64,000 nucleotides of DNA from Streptomyces triticagri (GCF_003429565.1 NZ_QUAK01000234.1:106969-170968); one strand, 5' to 3'. Counted from the first letter of the stretch, positions 51,995 to 60,164 are shown. Program-made: numbers and translations. Notes: a model not told the origin generated them from the letters alone.

Positions 51995-52098
51995 GCCCGT
52001 CATTCCTGGCACAGGCGGACGCCCGTCATTCCTGGCACAGGCGGACGCCCGTCATTCCCGGCACAGGCAGACGCCCGTCATTCCTGGCACAGGCAGAA
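51995..52098. repeat. 26-bp tandem repeat, four units
   Basis: Four adjoining 26-base units start at 51995, 52021, 52047 and 52073; the first two are identical and the others differ by one or a few bases. The core is GTCATTCCTGGCACAGG. The fourth unit contains the last codons and stop of the VOC gene on the minus strand, so the array is a repeated copy of that gene's end. Confidence 0.9.
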
Positions 52099-52449
52099 CG
52101 GATGGCCCGCCGGGTCCGCGTACACCCGGAAGCCGCGCTCGCCGTCCCGGTCGTCGAGGTCGAGCGGCATGGCGCCCAGGGCGATCACCTGCGCCTCGGC
52201 CGCCTTCATGTCCTTGACGTGGAGATCGAGGTGCAGCTGCTGGGAATTGTCGTCGGCGCGGGGCCAGTTCGGCGGACGGTGGCCGGGTGCGCGCTGGAAG
52301 GCGATGCGGTGGCCGCCCGGGGCGTACAGGTCGTACCAGTCCTCGTCGTACTCCTTGATCTCGCCGCCGAGCACGGCGGCGTAGAAGCCGGCGAGGGCGG
52401 GCGGGTCGGGGCAGTCCACGGCCACCAGGCAGTAGTCGGCGACGGGCAT
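52078..52449 (-). CDS. VOC-family protein (glyoxalase/bleomycin resistance fold)
   Basis: This 123-residue protein has the paired beta-alpha-beta-beta-beta modules of the VOC superfamily: YCLVAVDCPDPPALAGFYAA and HLDLHVKDMKAAEAQVIALG, with DPAGHPFCL at the end as in many members. Metal ligands cannot be fixed by eye. GGAGG lies before the ATG. It may be a resistance or dioxygenase-like protein. Its final four codons (LCQE) and stop are those repeated in the 26-base array. Confidence 0.82.
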   Translation of the reverse strand: MPVADYCLVAVDCPDPPALAGFYAAVLGGEIKEYDEDWYDLYAPGGHRIAFQRAPGHRPPNWPRADDNSQQLHLDLHVKDMKAAEAQVIALGAMPLDLDDRDGERGFRVYADPAGHPFCLCQE

Positions 52450-52552
52450 GGCGTCCTCCCTTGTCCTCCTTGATGTCCAGCTGTGCGGCCGGGTTCCCGC
52501 GGAAGGCGCTGTCATGCTCGCCGGGTGTGCGGGGGCCGTCCGGCGCGAGTTG

Positions 52553-52576
52553 ATAGGCAAGTGAACACTTGCCTAT
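52553..52576. promoter_or_regulatory. Perfect 24-bp palindrome, probable ArsR operator
   Basis: Arms ATAGGCAAGTG and CACTTGCCTAT (11 bases each) flank AA. It ends 10 bases before the ArsR start, between divergent genes, and so can repress both. Confidence 0.75.
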
Positions 52577-52586
52577 AGTGGAGTGC

Positions 52587-52889
52587 GTGGCCGACGACCT
52601 GTTCAAAGCACTCGCCGACCCCACCCGTCGCACGATCCTCGACGAGCTGACCGAGAGTTCCGGGCAGACGCTGTTCGAGATCTGCTCGCGACTGAGCATG
52701 AGGCACGGCCTCGGACTGTCGCGGCAGGCGGTCTCGCAACACCTGGCCGTGCTCGAGGCGGCCGGGCTCGTCGAGACCCGGCGGGAGGGGCGCTACAAGT
52801 TCCACGACCTGAACACGGCACCGCTTCGGGAGATCACCGAGCGATGGCTCGCGCCAGGAGAATCCGCACCGGAGGAGAGCACCCCATGA
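52587..52889 (+). CDS. ArsR-family winged-helix regulator
   Basis: This 100-residue repressor has the ArsR/SmtB fold: LFKALADPTRRTILDELTES and RQAVSQHLAVLEAAGLVETR. No metal-binding Cys pair is visible in helix 3, so it is not an arsenic sensor; relatives act with VOC or SRPBCC partner genes. GGAG lies 3-6 bases before the GTG at 52587; GTG at 52578 is an alternative. It overlaps the next gene (ATGA). Confidence 0.87.
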   Translation: MADDLFKALADPTRRTILDELTESSGQTLFEICSRLSMRHGLGLSRQAVSQHLAVLEAAGLVETRREGRYKFHDLNTAPLREITERWLAPGESAPEESTP

Positions 52890-53278
52890 AGATCCATCTG
52901 ACCAGCGTCTTCGTCGACGACCAGGCGGCCGCGCTGCGGTTCTACACCGAGGTCCTCGGTTTCGTGAAGAAGCACGACGTCCCGCTGGGCGGCGAGGACC
53001 GCTGGCTCACCGTGGTCTCGCCGGAGGAGCCCGCCGGCACCGAACTGCTCCTGGAGCCCGCCGCCCACCCCGCCGTCAAGCCGTACCGTGACGCGCTCGT
53101 CCAGGACGGCATCCCGCTCGCCCAGTTCGCCGTCGCCGACGTGCAGGCGGAGTACGAGCGGCTGCGCGGTCTCGGGGTCCGCTTCACCCAGGAGCCCCTG
53201 GCCGCGGGCCCCGTCACCACCGCCGTGTTCGACGACGGATGCGGCAATCTGATCCAGCTCGCGAGCGAGCCGCAGTAG
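52886..53278 (+). CDS. VOC-family protein coupled to ArsR
   Basis: This 130-residue protein has the glyoxalase/dioxygenase fold: SVFVDDQAAALRFYTEVLGF, LLLEPAAHPAVKPYRDAL and VFDDGCGNLIQLASEPQ, the last motif common in this subgroup. It is translationally coupled to the ArsR gene. ArsR-VOC pairs are frequent in actinobacteria and may deal with small toxic or signalling molecules. Confidence 0.85.
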   Translation: MKIHLTSVFVDDQAAALRFYTEVLGFVKKHDVPLGGEDRWLTVVSPEEPAGTELLLEPAAHPAVKPYRDALVQDGIPLAQFAVADVQAEYERLRGLGVRFTQEPLAAGPVTTAVFDDGCGNLIQLASEPQ

Positions 53279-53319
53279 CCGCTTGGTGGTCCGGCCGGCA
53301 CGGGAAACCGGTCGGGGTC

Positions 53320-53363
53320 GCACCCGGTCGGTCAGTGCACGCACCCCGGTCGGTCAGGGCCAC
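53320..53363. repeat. Imperfect duplication near the phosphatase 3' end
   Basis: Units 53320-53340 (21 bases) and 53341-53363 (23 bases) share CCGGTCGGTCAG with small indels. The second unit includes the stop of the histidine phosphatase on the minus strand. Confidence 0.55.
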
Positions 53364-53944
53364 GCCCCGGTAGGGAAGCCCGTCCAGCGCAGTTCGGCCG
53401 GCAGATGACCCATGTCGTTGTAGAGCAGCACGGCCGGCGCCGATGCGGTGCGGTACTCGATGACGGTGAGCGCCGTGTTCCCGCAGTTGAGGCCGAGCCA
53501 GCGGTCCACCGGGGCGCCCAGAGCGTCACGGACCAGCCAGGCCACCTGATAGGCGTGGGTGACCAGAACCTCGTGCGACTCGCGCTCTGCGGGGCGGGCG
53601 AACCGTGCGGTCAGGGCGGCGGACCGCCGTTCCGCCTCGGCGGCCTCCGCGGCGCCGTAGCCGTCGAAGAACGGCGCCCACTCGGGCGGCGGTTGCGCCG
53701 GTACGTACGGGATGTGGTCGACGAGTTCGGGTGCCTCGCTCACGGGCACCGCCGTCGGAAGCGAGGCGCCGACGATCTCGGCGGAACGCACCGCGCGGGG
53801 CAGCGGCGAGTGCCATACCGCGTCCACCGGCACGCTCGCGAGTCGTCGGCCGAGCAGTTCGGACTGCTGCCGTCCCACGTCGGTCAGTGCACCGAACGGG
53901 TCGGCCGCTCCGTGCCGGGCCAGATACAGACGCCGAGTTGCCAT
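53354..53944 (-). CDS. Histidine phosphatase-family protein
   Basis: This 196-residue protein has the RHG motif (YLARHGAADPFGALT) and the second His in EVLVTHAYQVAWLV. It is probably a phosphomonoesterase or mutase-like enzyme, cytosolic. It is 42 bases downstream of the PPDK-like gene on the same strand and may be cotranscribed. Substrate unknown. Confidence 0.86.
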   Translation of the reverse strand: MATRRLYLARHGAADPFGALTDVGRQQSELLGRRLASVPVDAVWHSPLPRAVRSAEIVGASLPTAVPVSEAPELVDHIPYVPAQPPPEWAPFFDGYGAAEAAEAERRSAALTARFARPAERESHEVLVTHAYQVAWLVRDALGAPVDRWLGLNCGNTALTVIEYRTASAPAVLLYNDMGHLPAELRWTGFPTGAWP

Positions 53945-53986
53945 GATCGATCCCCTTCCTGTGTCGCGTCGTCGGATCCGTGCCGC

Positions 53987-55597
53987 TCAGCTGCGCCGGA
54001 GCACGGCCTGGGCGGCCCGCAGGCGCTCCGCCTCGTCGTCCGCCGTGTCCCCGACTCCGCCCGCGACCTCGTCGGCCCAACCGAGCAGCCGGGCCAGATG
54101 CTCGCCGGCCGGGTTCTCGACCACAGGCGCGGACCCGAGGGCGACTTCGCCGCTCGTCCCGTCGACGGTGAGCAAGGTGCCGGCGCCGACGGTGCGGTCG
54201 CCGACCTGCACCGCATCCGCCTCGCAGTTCACCCGCAGGCCTCCGACCCCCACCACCGCGGGCTTGCCCAGGGACCGGGCGACCACCGCGGCATGACTGG
54301 CCGGACCGCCGTGCGCCGTGACGATCCCCGCCGCCGCGGCGAGTCCGTGCATGTCGTGCGGCGACGTCTCCGGCCGCACCAGCACCACGGGGCCGTCCGA
54401 TGCCATGCGCACCGCGTCCTCCGCCGTGGTCGCCACCCGGCCGACCGCCACGCCGGGGCAGGCGCCGAGCCCGCGGCCCAGCAGATCGACCGCGGCCGAC
54501 GGTGCGATACGCGGCGTACGGACCTGCCGGAGGTGGCCGGGGGTGATCCGCAGCAGCGCCTCGTGACGGTCGATCACCCGCTCGTCGGCGAGTTCGGTGG
54601 CGAGGCGTACGGCCGCGCCTCCGGCGAACCGGCCGGGCCGCACCTGCAGCAGCCACAACTCACCCGCCTCGAAGGTGAATTCGACGTAGCAGGCGTCCCG
54701 GTAGTGGTCCTCGATCCGGCGCAGCGCCGAGACGAGCTCGCCCCACACCACCGGCTCCCGCTCGGCGAGATCGCCGAGCGGCCGGGTCGCCGTACGGCCG
54801 GACACCACGTCCTCGCCCTGACGGCCGAACAGCACTTCCCCGAAAGGTGAGTTCGCGCCGGTGCCGGGATCACGGCTGAACGCGACCCCGCTCCCGCTCC
54901 GCCCGTCCCGGTTCCCGAACACCATCCGCTGGACGACCACGGCGGTGCCCAGGTCGTCCGGGATGCCGTTGAGTGAGCGGTACGTACGGGCGCGCGGCGT
55001 GTCCCACGAAGCGAACACGGACTCGACGGCCCATCGCAACTGGCCCTGCGCATCGGCCGGTACGGGTCGGCCGCAGCGGGCGAGCACAAACTCCTCGACC
55101 GCACGTGCGGCCGTCTCGGCGTCGCCCTCGGCGCGATGGCCGGCCGTCACGCGGGAGACGTCCGCATCGGTGACCGCGCCGGCGAAGCTGGTGAGGAACC
55201 GCAGCCGTGAATCCAGTGCGAAACCCCGGTCACCCGTCTCCGTGGCCAGCCCTTCGGTGGCCGCGGGGGTGAGTCCCAGATCGAGGACGGTATTCATCAT
55301 GCCCGGCATCGAGACTCCGGCCCCGGAGCGGACCGAGACGGCCAGCGGAGCGTGCGTGCCGCCCAGGGTGCGACCGGTGGCACGCTCCAACTCGGCCGTT
55401 GCGGAGGAGAGTTCATGCTCGAGCCGGGCGGGCTGCTGCCCGTCGCGCAGGAAGGCGCGGCACGCCTCGGCCGTGATGACGAACCCGAGCGGCACCCGCA
55501 GACCGAGACGCTGCAACAGCGCGAGCCCCAGCGCCTTGCCGCCCAACAGGTCGGCAGGACCGTCCAGTTCGGCCGACAGCGGCCGGATCCACCTCAT
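53987..55597 (-). CDS. PPDK-like protein lacking the PEP-binding domain
   Basis: This 536-residue protein matches the ATP-grasp and phosphohistidine domains of pyruvate phosphate dikinase: VSVRSGAGVSMPGMMNTVLD, VVVQRMVFGNRDGRSGSGVA and FSRDPGTGANSPFGEVLF. The swivelling His domain has GGPASHAAVVARSLGKPAVV with H435. PPDK is about 870 residues; the C-terminal TIM barrel that binds PEP and pyruvate is absent, and the next gene starts in the normal place, so this is not a recent break. It could phosphorylate itself and pass the phosphate to a partner. It is coupled to a winged-helix protein (ATGA). Confidence 0.83.
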   Translation of the reverse strand: MRWIRPLSAELDGPADLLGGKALGLALLQRLGLRVPLGFVITAEACRAFLRDGQQPARLEHELSSATAELERATGRTLGGTHAPLAVSVRSGAGVSMPGMMNTVLDLGLTPAATEGLATETGDRGFALDSRLRFLTSFAGAVTDADVSRVTAGHRAEGDAETAARAVEEFVLARCGRPVPADAQGQLRWAVESVFASWDTPRARTYRSLNGIPDDLGTAVVVQRMVFGNRDGRSGSGVAFSRDPGTGANSPFGEVLFGRQGEDVVSGRTATRPLGDLAEREPVVWGELVSALRRIEDHYRDACYVEFTFEAGELWLLQVRPGRFAGGAAVRLATELADERVIDRHEALLRITPGHLRQVRTPRIAPSAAVDLLGRGLGACPGVAVGRVATTAEDAVRMASDGPVVLVRPETSPHDMHGLAAAAGIVTAHGGPASHAAVVARSLGKPAVVGVGGLRVNCEADAVQVGDRTVGAGTLLTVDGTSGEVALGSAPVVENPAGEHLARLLGWADEVAGGVGDTADDEAERLRAAQAVLRRS

Positions 55598-56214
55598 CGC
55601 TGCAGCCCGAGCGTGGCGAGCAGATCCTCGTGCAGCTCGGCCCAGACGGTGTGGTACGAGACGGTGCTGTCCGTCACCTGGCCGAGCTCGCCGGCGCGTG
55701 CCCGCTCCAGTGCCTCGGTGAGCCGAGCCGCGTACCGGCCGAACCGGGGGAGTGCGGCGGCGAGTTCCCCGATGACGGGGCCGGCACGCAGATCCAGGTC
55801 CGCGAAACGGTCGAGGACCTGCGCGTCGTACGCCGCGTCGCGGTGGTCGTTGGCGCTCGGCACCCCGTCGACCGACCGCAGTTGCCAGGCCCGGCACAGG
55901 TCGAGCAGCTCCGGATTGAGCACCAGGAAGCGCTCGTGCGCCGCCGTGACGACCGGTCGTGCGCCGGCCGATTCCAGCTCGTCCCGGATCCGTGACGGGT
56001 GCGCCGCGCGGCCCGCGTCCGTGAGGCTCCAGTACGGCAGCTCGCCGGACAGCCGCGTCGCGAGCCCGGCGACGCCCAGGTCGATCAGCTCCGACTCGAT
56101 GTCGGACGCCTCGGCGCCGGTGATGTGCCGAAGGCGTTCGGTGCTGCAGGCGCCCGCGCAGCGCAAGGCGTGCAGCAGCAGGAGGCCGGTGTCCTGAGTG
56201 TGGGGCCGGTTCAC
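55594..56214 (-). CDS. Winged-helix-like protein coupled to the PPDK-like gene
   Basis: This 206-residue protein has an N-terminal winged-helix-like region (GLLLLHALRCAGACSTERLR, ending LPYWSLTDAGRAAH) and a helical C-terminal half with no motif I recognise. GGAGGAG precedes the GTG start, chosen because an upstream extension lies inside the palindrome. It overlaps the PPDK-like start by 4 bases. It may regulate or interact with that protein. Confidence 0.7.
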   Translation of the reverse strand: MNRPHTQDTGLLLLHALRCAGACSTERLRHITGAEASDIESELIDLGVAGLATRLSGELPYWSLTDAGRAAHPSRIRDELESAGARPVVTAAHERFLVLNPELLDLCRAWQLRSVDGVPSANDHRDAAYDAQVLDRFADLDLRAGPVIGELAAALPRFGRYAARLTEALERARAGELGQVTDSTVSYHTVWAELHEDLLATLGLQR

Positions 56215-56243
56215 GTCTCGCTCCTCCGGAGGCGGGAGATTCT

Positions 56244-56280
56244 GATGGCATCCAGATGACGTCATCATCTGGATGCCATC
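56244..56280. promoter_or_regulatory. Large palindrome between divergent PPDK-like and TetR operons
   Basis: Perfect 16-base arms (56244-56259 and 56265-56280) flank 5 bases, and the centre also holds ATGACGTCAT. It is 30 bases from the winged-helix start and 40 from the TetR start. It is probably the TetR operator. Confidence 0.72.
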
Positions 56281-56319
56281 TGTATCATGACACGGCACGA
56301 GGAAGGGAGGCGGCCGCGG

Positions 56320-57411
56320 ATGGTGCGACTGAACCGCGCACAGCAACAGGAGCGGACCCGCGCATCGGTGCTCGTCGCGGCCCGCGAGGAATTCGCCGAG
56401 TACGGATACGCCGACGCCAAGGTCGACCGGATCGCCGAGCGCGCCGAGCTGACCCGTGGCGCCGTCTACTCCAACTTCACCGGCAAACGGTCCCTCTACC
56501 TCGCGGTGCTCACCGCCGCGGCCGAGCAGGCCCGCGCCGCCGCCGGCCCTCCGCCCGCCTCACCCGCCGACGCCGAGCAGGCGCTGGGCGCCTTCGCGCG
56601 GGTCTGGCTGGAGCGACTTCCGCTGGCCGGCGACACCCCGAGCCACGGCCACCTTCAGCTGCGCTCGCTCTCCGGAGTGCTCACCGGCGAGCCGGCCCGC
56701 GAGGCACTCGCCGAACTCGCCCGCTTCGAGGCCCTGTTGCTCGCCCTTGCGATCGAGCTGCACGGCACGCTGCGCCCCGGCACGGTCCGGCGGGCCCAAC
56801 TGGCCCTGACCCTGCTGCACGGCACGGCGAGCCTCGCCGAGAGCGCGCCCGGCGTCGGCGACCCCTTCGACATCGCCCGCGCCGCCGGACATCTGGCCGC
56901 CACCCCGCTCACCGAGGACGCAGCACCGCCCCATCTCCCGTACGTGGCACCGGCGTCGGCGACTCGCACCGACTGGCAGCCACCCCGCGACCTCGTCGAC
57001 GAGCTCACCGGCCTCCCGGTGGACCTCGCCGAGGACGGAGTGGTGACCGTGCTCGGGGTGCGCCGCCTGTCCGCCGCCGCGGACATGCTGCACTCCGCGC
57101 GCCCGGACGACGCCCTGACATGTGTGGTCGTCACCGGCGACCCGGCCGGGACGGGCCGACTGGCACGCCTGCGGATCGTCGATCAAGTCGCCTGTCTGCA
57201 GCGGGTGTTCGCCCCGGCGGACCTCCCGCGCCTGCGCATCGTCCTCGACGACTCCGGCACGGTGCCCGCGGCGATCGGCCTGGATCCCGCCGACGACCTC
57301 GCCGAGGCGGCGCTCCGCTGCCGGGACGGACTGATCACGGCCCGGGCGGAGGGGCGCGGCGCGGGCCATGCGGCCGCCGTGCACTCGGTGCGCGACGACC
57401 GCAGACCCTGA
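56320..57411 (+). CDS. TetR-family regulator with long C-terminal extension
   Basis: This 363-residue protein begins with a TetR helix-turn-helix (VDRIAERAELTRGAVYSNF). The usual TetR body ends near residue 190. A further 170 residues (DLVDELTGLPVDLAEDGVVT to IGLDPADDLAEAALRCRDGL) look like a mixed alpha/beta domain with a redoxin-like rhythm but no CxxC. This is unusual for TetR proteins of about 200 residues. The ATG at 56320 was chosen over 56287 because GGAAGGGAGG lies 9 bases before it. It is divergent from the PPDK-like operon. Confidence 0.8.
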   Translation: MVRLNRAQQQERTRASVLVAAREEFAEYGYADAKVDRIAERAELTRGAVYSNFTGKRSLYLAVLTAAAEQARAAAGPPPASPADAEQALGAFARVWLERLPLAGDTPSHGHLQLRSLSGVLTGEPAREALAELARFEALLLALAIELHGTLRPGTVRRAQLALTLLHGTASLAESAPGVGDPFDIARAAGHLAATPLTEDAAPPHLPYVAPASATRTDWQPPRDLVDELTGLPVDLAEDGVVTVLGVRRLSAAADMLHSARPDDALTCVVVTGDPAGTGRLARLRIVDQVACLQRVFAPADLPRLRIVLDDSGTVPAAIGLDPADDLAEAALRCRDGLITARAEGRGAGHAAAVHSVRDDRRP

Positions 57412-57429
57412 CGGCCCCGGCGCGGAGCC

Positions 57430-58380
57430 TCAGCCGTCCAGACCGCCGGCGAACGGCAGCGTCCGCCACTGCTCGACGGCCGGCCCCATGTACTCCTCGA
57501 GGACCGGCAGTTGAGGCACCAGGGTGAGTACGGTGATCGCCCGCAGCATTCCCACGGCGTTCACGAACCGCAGCACGTCCTGACGCAGCGGCCGCAGGCC
57601 GGCCCGGCGCGCCCCGCGGTCGTAGGCGGCCTCCAGCTCGGGGCCGAGCGACGCCAGGTCCCACTCCACGGGGCCGAGTGTGACCATCTCGAAGTCCGAG
57701 TACCGGTCGCCGTCGACGCCGTGGAAGATGTTCGCGGGCGGGGAGTCGCCGTGCACGGGCTGCACCTCCACCCCCGGGAACCGCTCCTCGAAGGCGGCCT
57801 GCGAGCGTACGAGAGGCTCCAGGAGCTGCCACTCCCGGCGGGCCCGCGCCAGATCCTCCCGGTCCACGAGCACGGGCTCCTTGTCGAGCGCCGCCAGGCT
57901 GTCGGTGACGAACTGCGGTTCTGCCGCTGACAGGAACGACAGGTGCCCCGGATACGTACGCATCGCGGCGTGCAGCGCCGGCACGCTCTCGGTGTTCGCC
58001 GCGTAGTCGGGCTCCCGGTCCCGGTCCTCCGCGAGATGGCTCCAGAAGGTGATCGAGAAGCCGTCGCGCCGCACGGGCTCGCGCGGTACGAGCGGGCTGG
58101 GCGGGATCACCGGCGTGCCCCGGTCCGCCAGCCACTGCGCCACGTCCAGCTCGGACCGCTGGCGGCGTGCGAGTGCGGCGAGATCCGCGTCGCCGGCCAG
58201 GACGACCGGGATCCGGGCCACCACGGGTGAGGGCGCGAGATGCACCACCACGGAGAACAGGTCGTGGAGTACGGCCGCATCGGTCACCGTCAGGCCGAGT
58301 TCGCGCCCGGCGCCCACCGCGGCGTCCACTGCGGCGGCGCGGCGGCGGTCGATGTCCTGGGATGTGGCGTAGGCGGTCAT
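57430..58380 (-). CDS. APH-family kinase coupled to the ABC-F gene
   Basis: This 316-residue protein has the aminoglycoside phosphotransferase fold. The catalytic loop is QPVHGDSPPANIFHGV and the Mg-binding motif is YSDFEMVTLGPVEWDLASLG. It probably phosphorylates a small molecule, possibly an antibiotic, but many such kinases have other roles. Its ATG overlaps the ABC-F stop (ATGA), so it is made with that resistance-type ATPase. Confidence 0.82.
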   Translation of the reverse strand: MTAYATSQDIDRRRAAAVDAAVGAGRELGLTVTDAAVLHDLFSVVVHLAPSPVVARIPVVLAGDADLAALARRQRSELDVAQWLADRGTPVIPPSPLVPREPVRRDGFSITFWSHLAEDRDREPDYAANTESVPALHAAMRTYPGHLSFLSAAEPQFVTDSLAALDKEPVLVDREDLARARREWQLLEPLVRSQAAFEERFPGVEVQPVHGDSPPANIFHGVDGDRYSDFEMVTLGPVEWDLASLGPELEAAYDRGARRAGLRPLRQDVLRFVNAVGMLRAITVLTLVPQLPVLEEYMGPAVEQWRTLPFAGGLDG

Positions 58381-60107
58381 GGGTGGATCGCTCCGTTCGT
58401 CGGGGTGGTGGTCGTCAGGGTGGTCGTCGTCGTACGGGTGTCGACGCGGCCCTCGTGCAGTTCGAGCCGGTCGCCGGGGAAGCGCTCGCGGAAGCCGCGG
58501 TCGTGCGAGACCGCGACCACCGGGCCCGGATACGCCGCGAGTGCGGCCTCCAGGTCCTCGACCAGGTCCAGGGCGATGTGGTTGGTCGGCTCGTCGAGTA
58601 CGAGGAGGTCCGCCGGCCGGGTCACCAGACGGGCGATCTGCAGCCGGCGCTGCTGCCCGGCGGAGAGCGCCGCCACCTCGACCCCCAGGTCCTCCTCGCG
58701 GAACAGGCCGAGCGCGAGCAGCTGTTCGGCGTACTCGTCCGCGGGCCCGGGCCGCCCGGCCGCGAAGGTGGCAAGGAGCGAACGGCGGGTGACGCGGGCC
58801 GGCAGCTCCTGCGCCAGAAAGCCGATCCGTGCCGGACGCAGCACCGTGCCGGCGTCCGGCTCGAGATCACCCGCCAGGACGCGCAGTAGGGTGGTCTTGC
58901 CCGCCCCGTTCCGCCCGGTGACAAGCAGCCGTTGCCCGGGTCCGATGCGCAACGCCCCGTCCAGGCACAGCCGTTCACCGACCCGTACGCCGTCCAGCTC
59001 GGCCACGGGACGGTCCGCGGGGGAGCGGGTGGCCTCGTCGTCCGCTGCCGCGGCTGTCGTCGGAGCCGCGGTGAATCGCAGCGGCACCGGCGGCGCGGCG
59101 ACCGGATGGCGCCGCAGCCGGTCGAGGCGCTCACGCACCGCACGCACCTGTCCGCCGAGCTTCGCCTCGTGCGAACGGCGGTGCTTGCCGAAGCCCTGCC
59201 GCGGGTCCTTTCCGGTGGTGGCCAGGCGTTTGCCGGCCGCCGAAAGGAGTTCCTCGGCAGCGGCCACATCCTCCAGCCACTGGGCGTACTCCTGCTCCGC
59301 GCGGCGCCGGGCGGCCGCCTTCGCGGTGCGGAAGCCGGACCAGCCGTCGCCGTACCGGTGCACCGTGCGGGTGTCCCGGTCGACCTCGAGGATCGTGGTC
59401 GCGATGCGTTCCAGGAACCCGCGGTCGTGCGTGACGGCCACGACGGTGCCGCGGTGGGCACGCAGATGGTCCTCGAGCCAGCCGACGGCCGCCGCGTCGA
59501 GGTGGTTGGTCGGCTCGTCGAGGAGCAGCAGTTCGGGTGCCGCGGCCAGTACGCAGGCGAGCGCGAGCCGGGACTGCTGACCGCCGGAGAGCGAGCCGAG
59601 CCGCCGGTCGCGGGTCACCCCGGCCAGCCCGAGGCCGTGCATCGCCGCGTCGAGGCGGGCATCGGCCAGGTATCCGCCGCGATCCTCGTAGGCCGTCAAC
59701 AGCTCGCCGTACGCGGTGAGTTCGGCCTCCGACGCCTCGCCGAGGTGTTCTTCGGCGGCCCGCAGCCGGCGCTCCATGTCCCGCAGCTCGGCGAGGGCGA
59801 GATCGACGGCGTCCTGAACCGTGCAGTCGGGATCGAGGTCGAGGGTCTGGGCGAGATGGCCCGTCCCGCCGGGGAAGGTGACGGTGATCTCGCCGGCGTC
59901 CGGCGCCTCGGCGCCGGCCAGCAGGCGCAGCAAGGTGGACTTCCCGGAGCCGTTCTCGCCGACGACGGCGGCCTTCTCGCCCGGGCGGACCGTGAAGGAG
60001 ACCTGATCGAGGATGCTCCGGGTGCCGTAGGACTTGGCGGCGTCCTTGACCGACAGCTGTGCCACGGAGGTGGGCACGGTGGAAGGGGTGGGTGTGCGTT
60101 CGCGCAT
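58377..60107 (-). CDS. ABC-F ribosome-protection ATPase
   Basis: This 576-residue cytosolic protein has two ABC ATPase domains and no membrane part. First: GENGSGKST, LSGGQQSRLALA, LLLLDEPTNHLD. Second: GRNGAGKTT, LSAGQQRRLQIARL, LLVLDEPTNHIALD. The interdomain linker lies about residues 245-320. ABC-F proteins of this class displace antibiotics such as macrolides, lincosamides or pleuromutilins from the ribosome. A 124-base leader and a tiny upstream ORF precede it. It shares a transcript with the APH-like kinase. Confidence 0.87.
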   Translation of the reverse strand: MRERTPTPSTVPTSVAQLSVKDAAKSYGTRSILDQVSFTVRPGEKAAVVGENGSGKSTLLRLLAGAEAPDAGEITVTFPGGTGHLAQTLDLDPDCTVQDAVDLALAELRDMERRLRAAEEHLGEASEAELTAYGELLTAYEDRGGYLADARLDAAMHGLGLAGVTRDRRLGSLSGGQQSRLALACVLAAAPELLLLDEPTNHLDAAAVGWLEDHLRAHRGTVVAVTHDRGFLERIATTILEVDRDTRTVHRYGDGWSGFRTAKAAARRRAEQEYAQWLEDVAAAEELLSAAGKRLATTGKDPRQGFGKHRRSHEAKLGGQVRAVRERLDRLRRHPVAAPPVPLRFTAAPTTAAAADDEATRSPADRPVAELDGVRVGERLCLDGALRIGPGQRLLVTGRNGAGKTTLLRVLAGDLEPDAGTVLRPARIGFLAQELPARVTRRSLLATFAAGRPGPADEYAEQLLALGLFREEDLGVEVAALSAGQQRRLQIARLVTRPADLLVLDEPTNHIALDLVEDLEAALAAYPGPVVAVSHDRGFRERFPGDRLELHEGRVDTRTTTTTLTTTTPTNGAIHP

Positions 60108-60164
60108 GGCGAGTTTCCCTGGGGTGGTGAGGTCTACGGGCAGCAGAGACGGCGACCGGGGCGC

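Noticed and set aside
51995..52098. Possible CRISPR array
   Set aside because: The 26-base units adjoin directly with no spacers and no cas genes are near, so it is a plain tandem repeat.
53987..55597. Frameshifted or truncated full-length PPDK gene
   Set aside because: The region after the stop encodes a histidine phosphatase in good order, with no remnant of a PEP domain in any frame that I could see.
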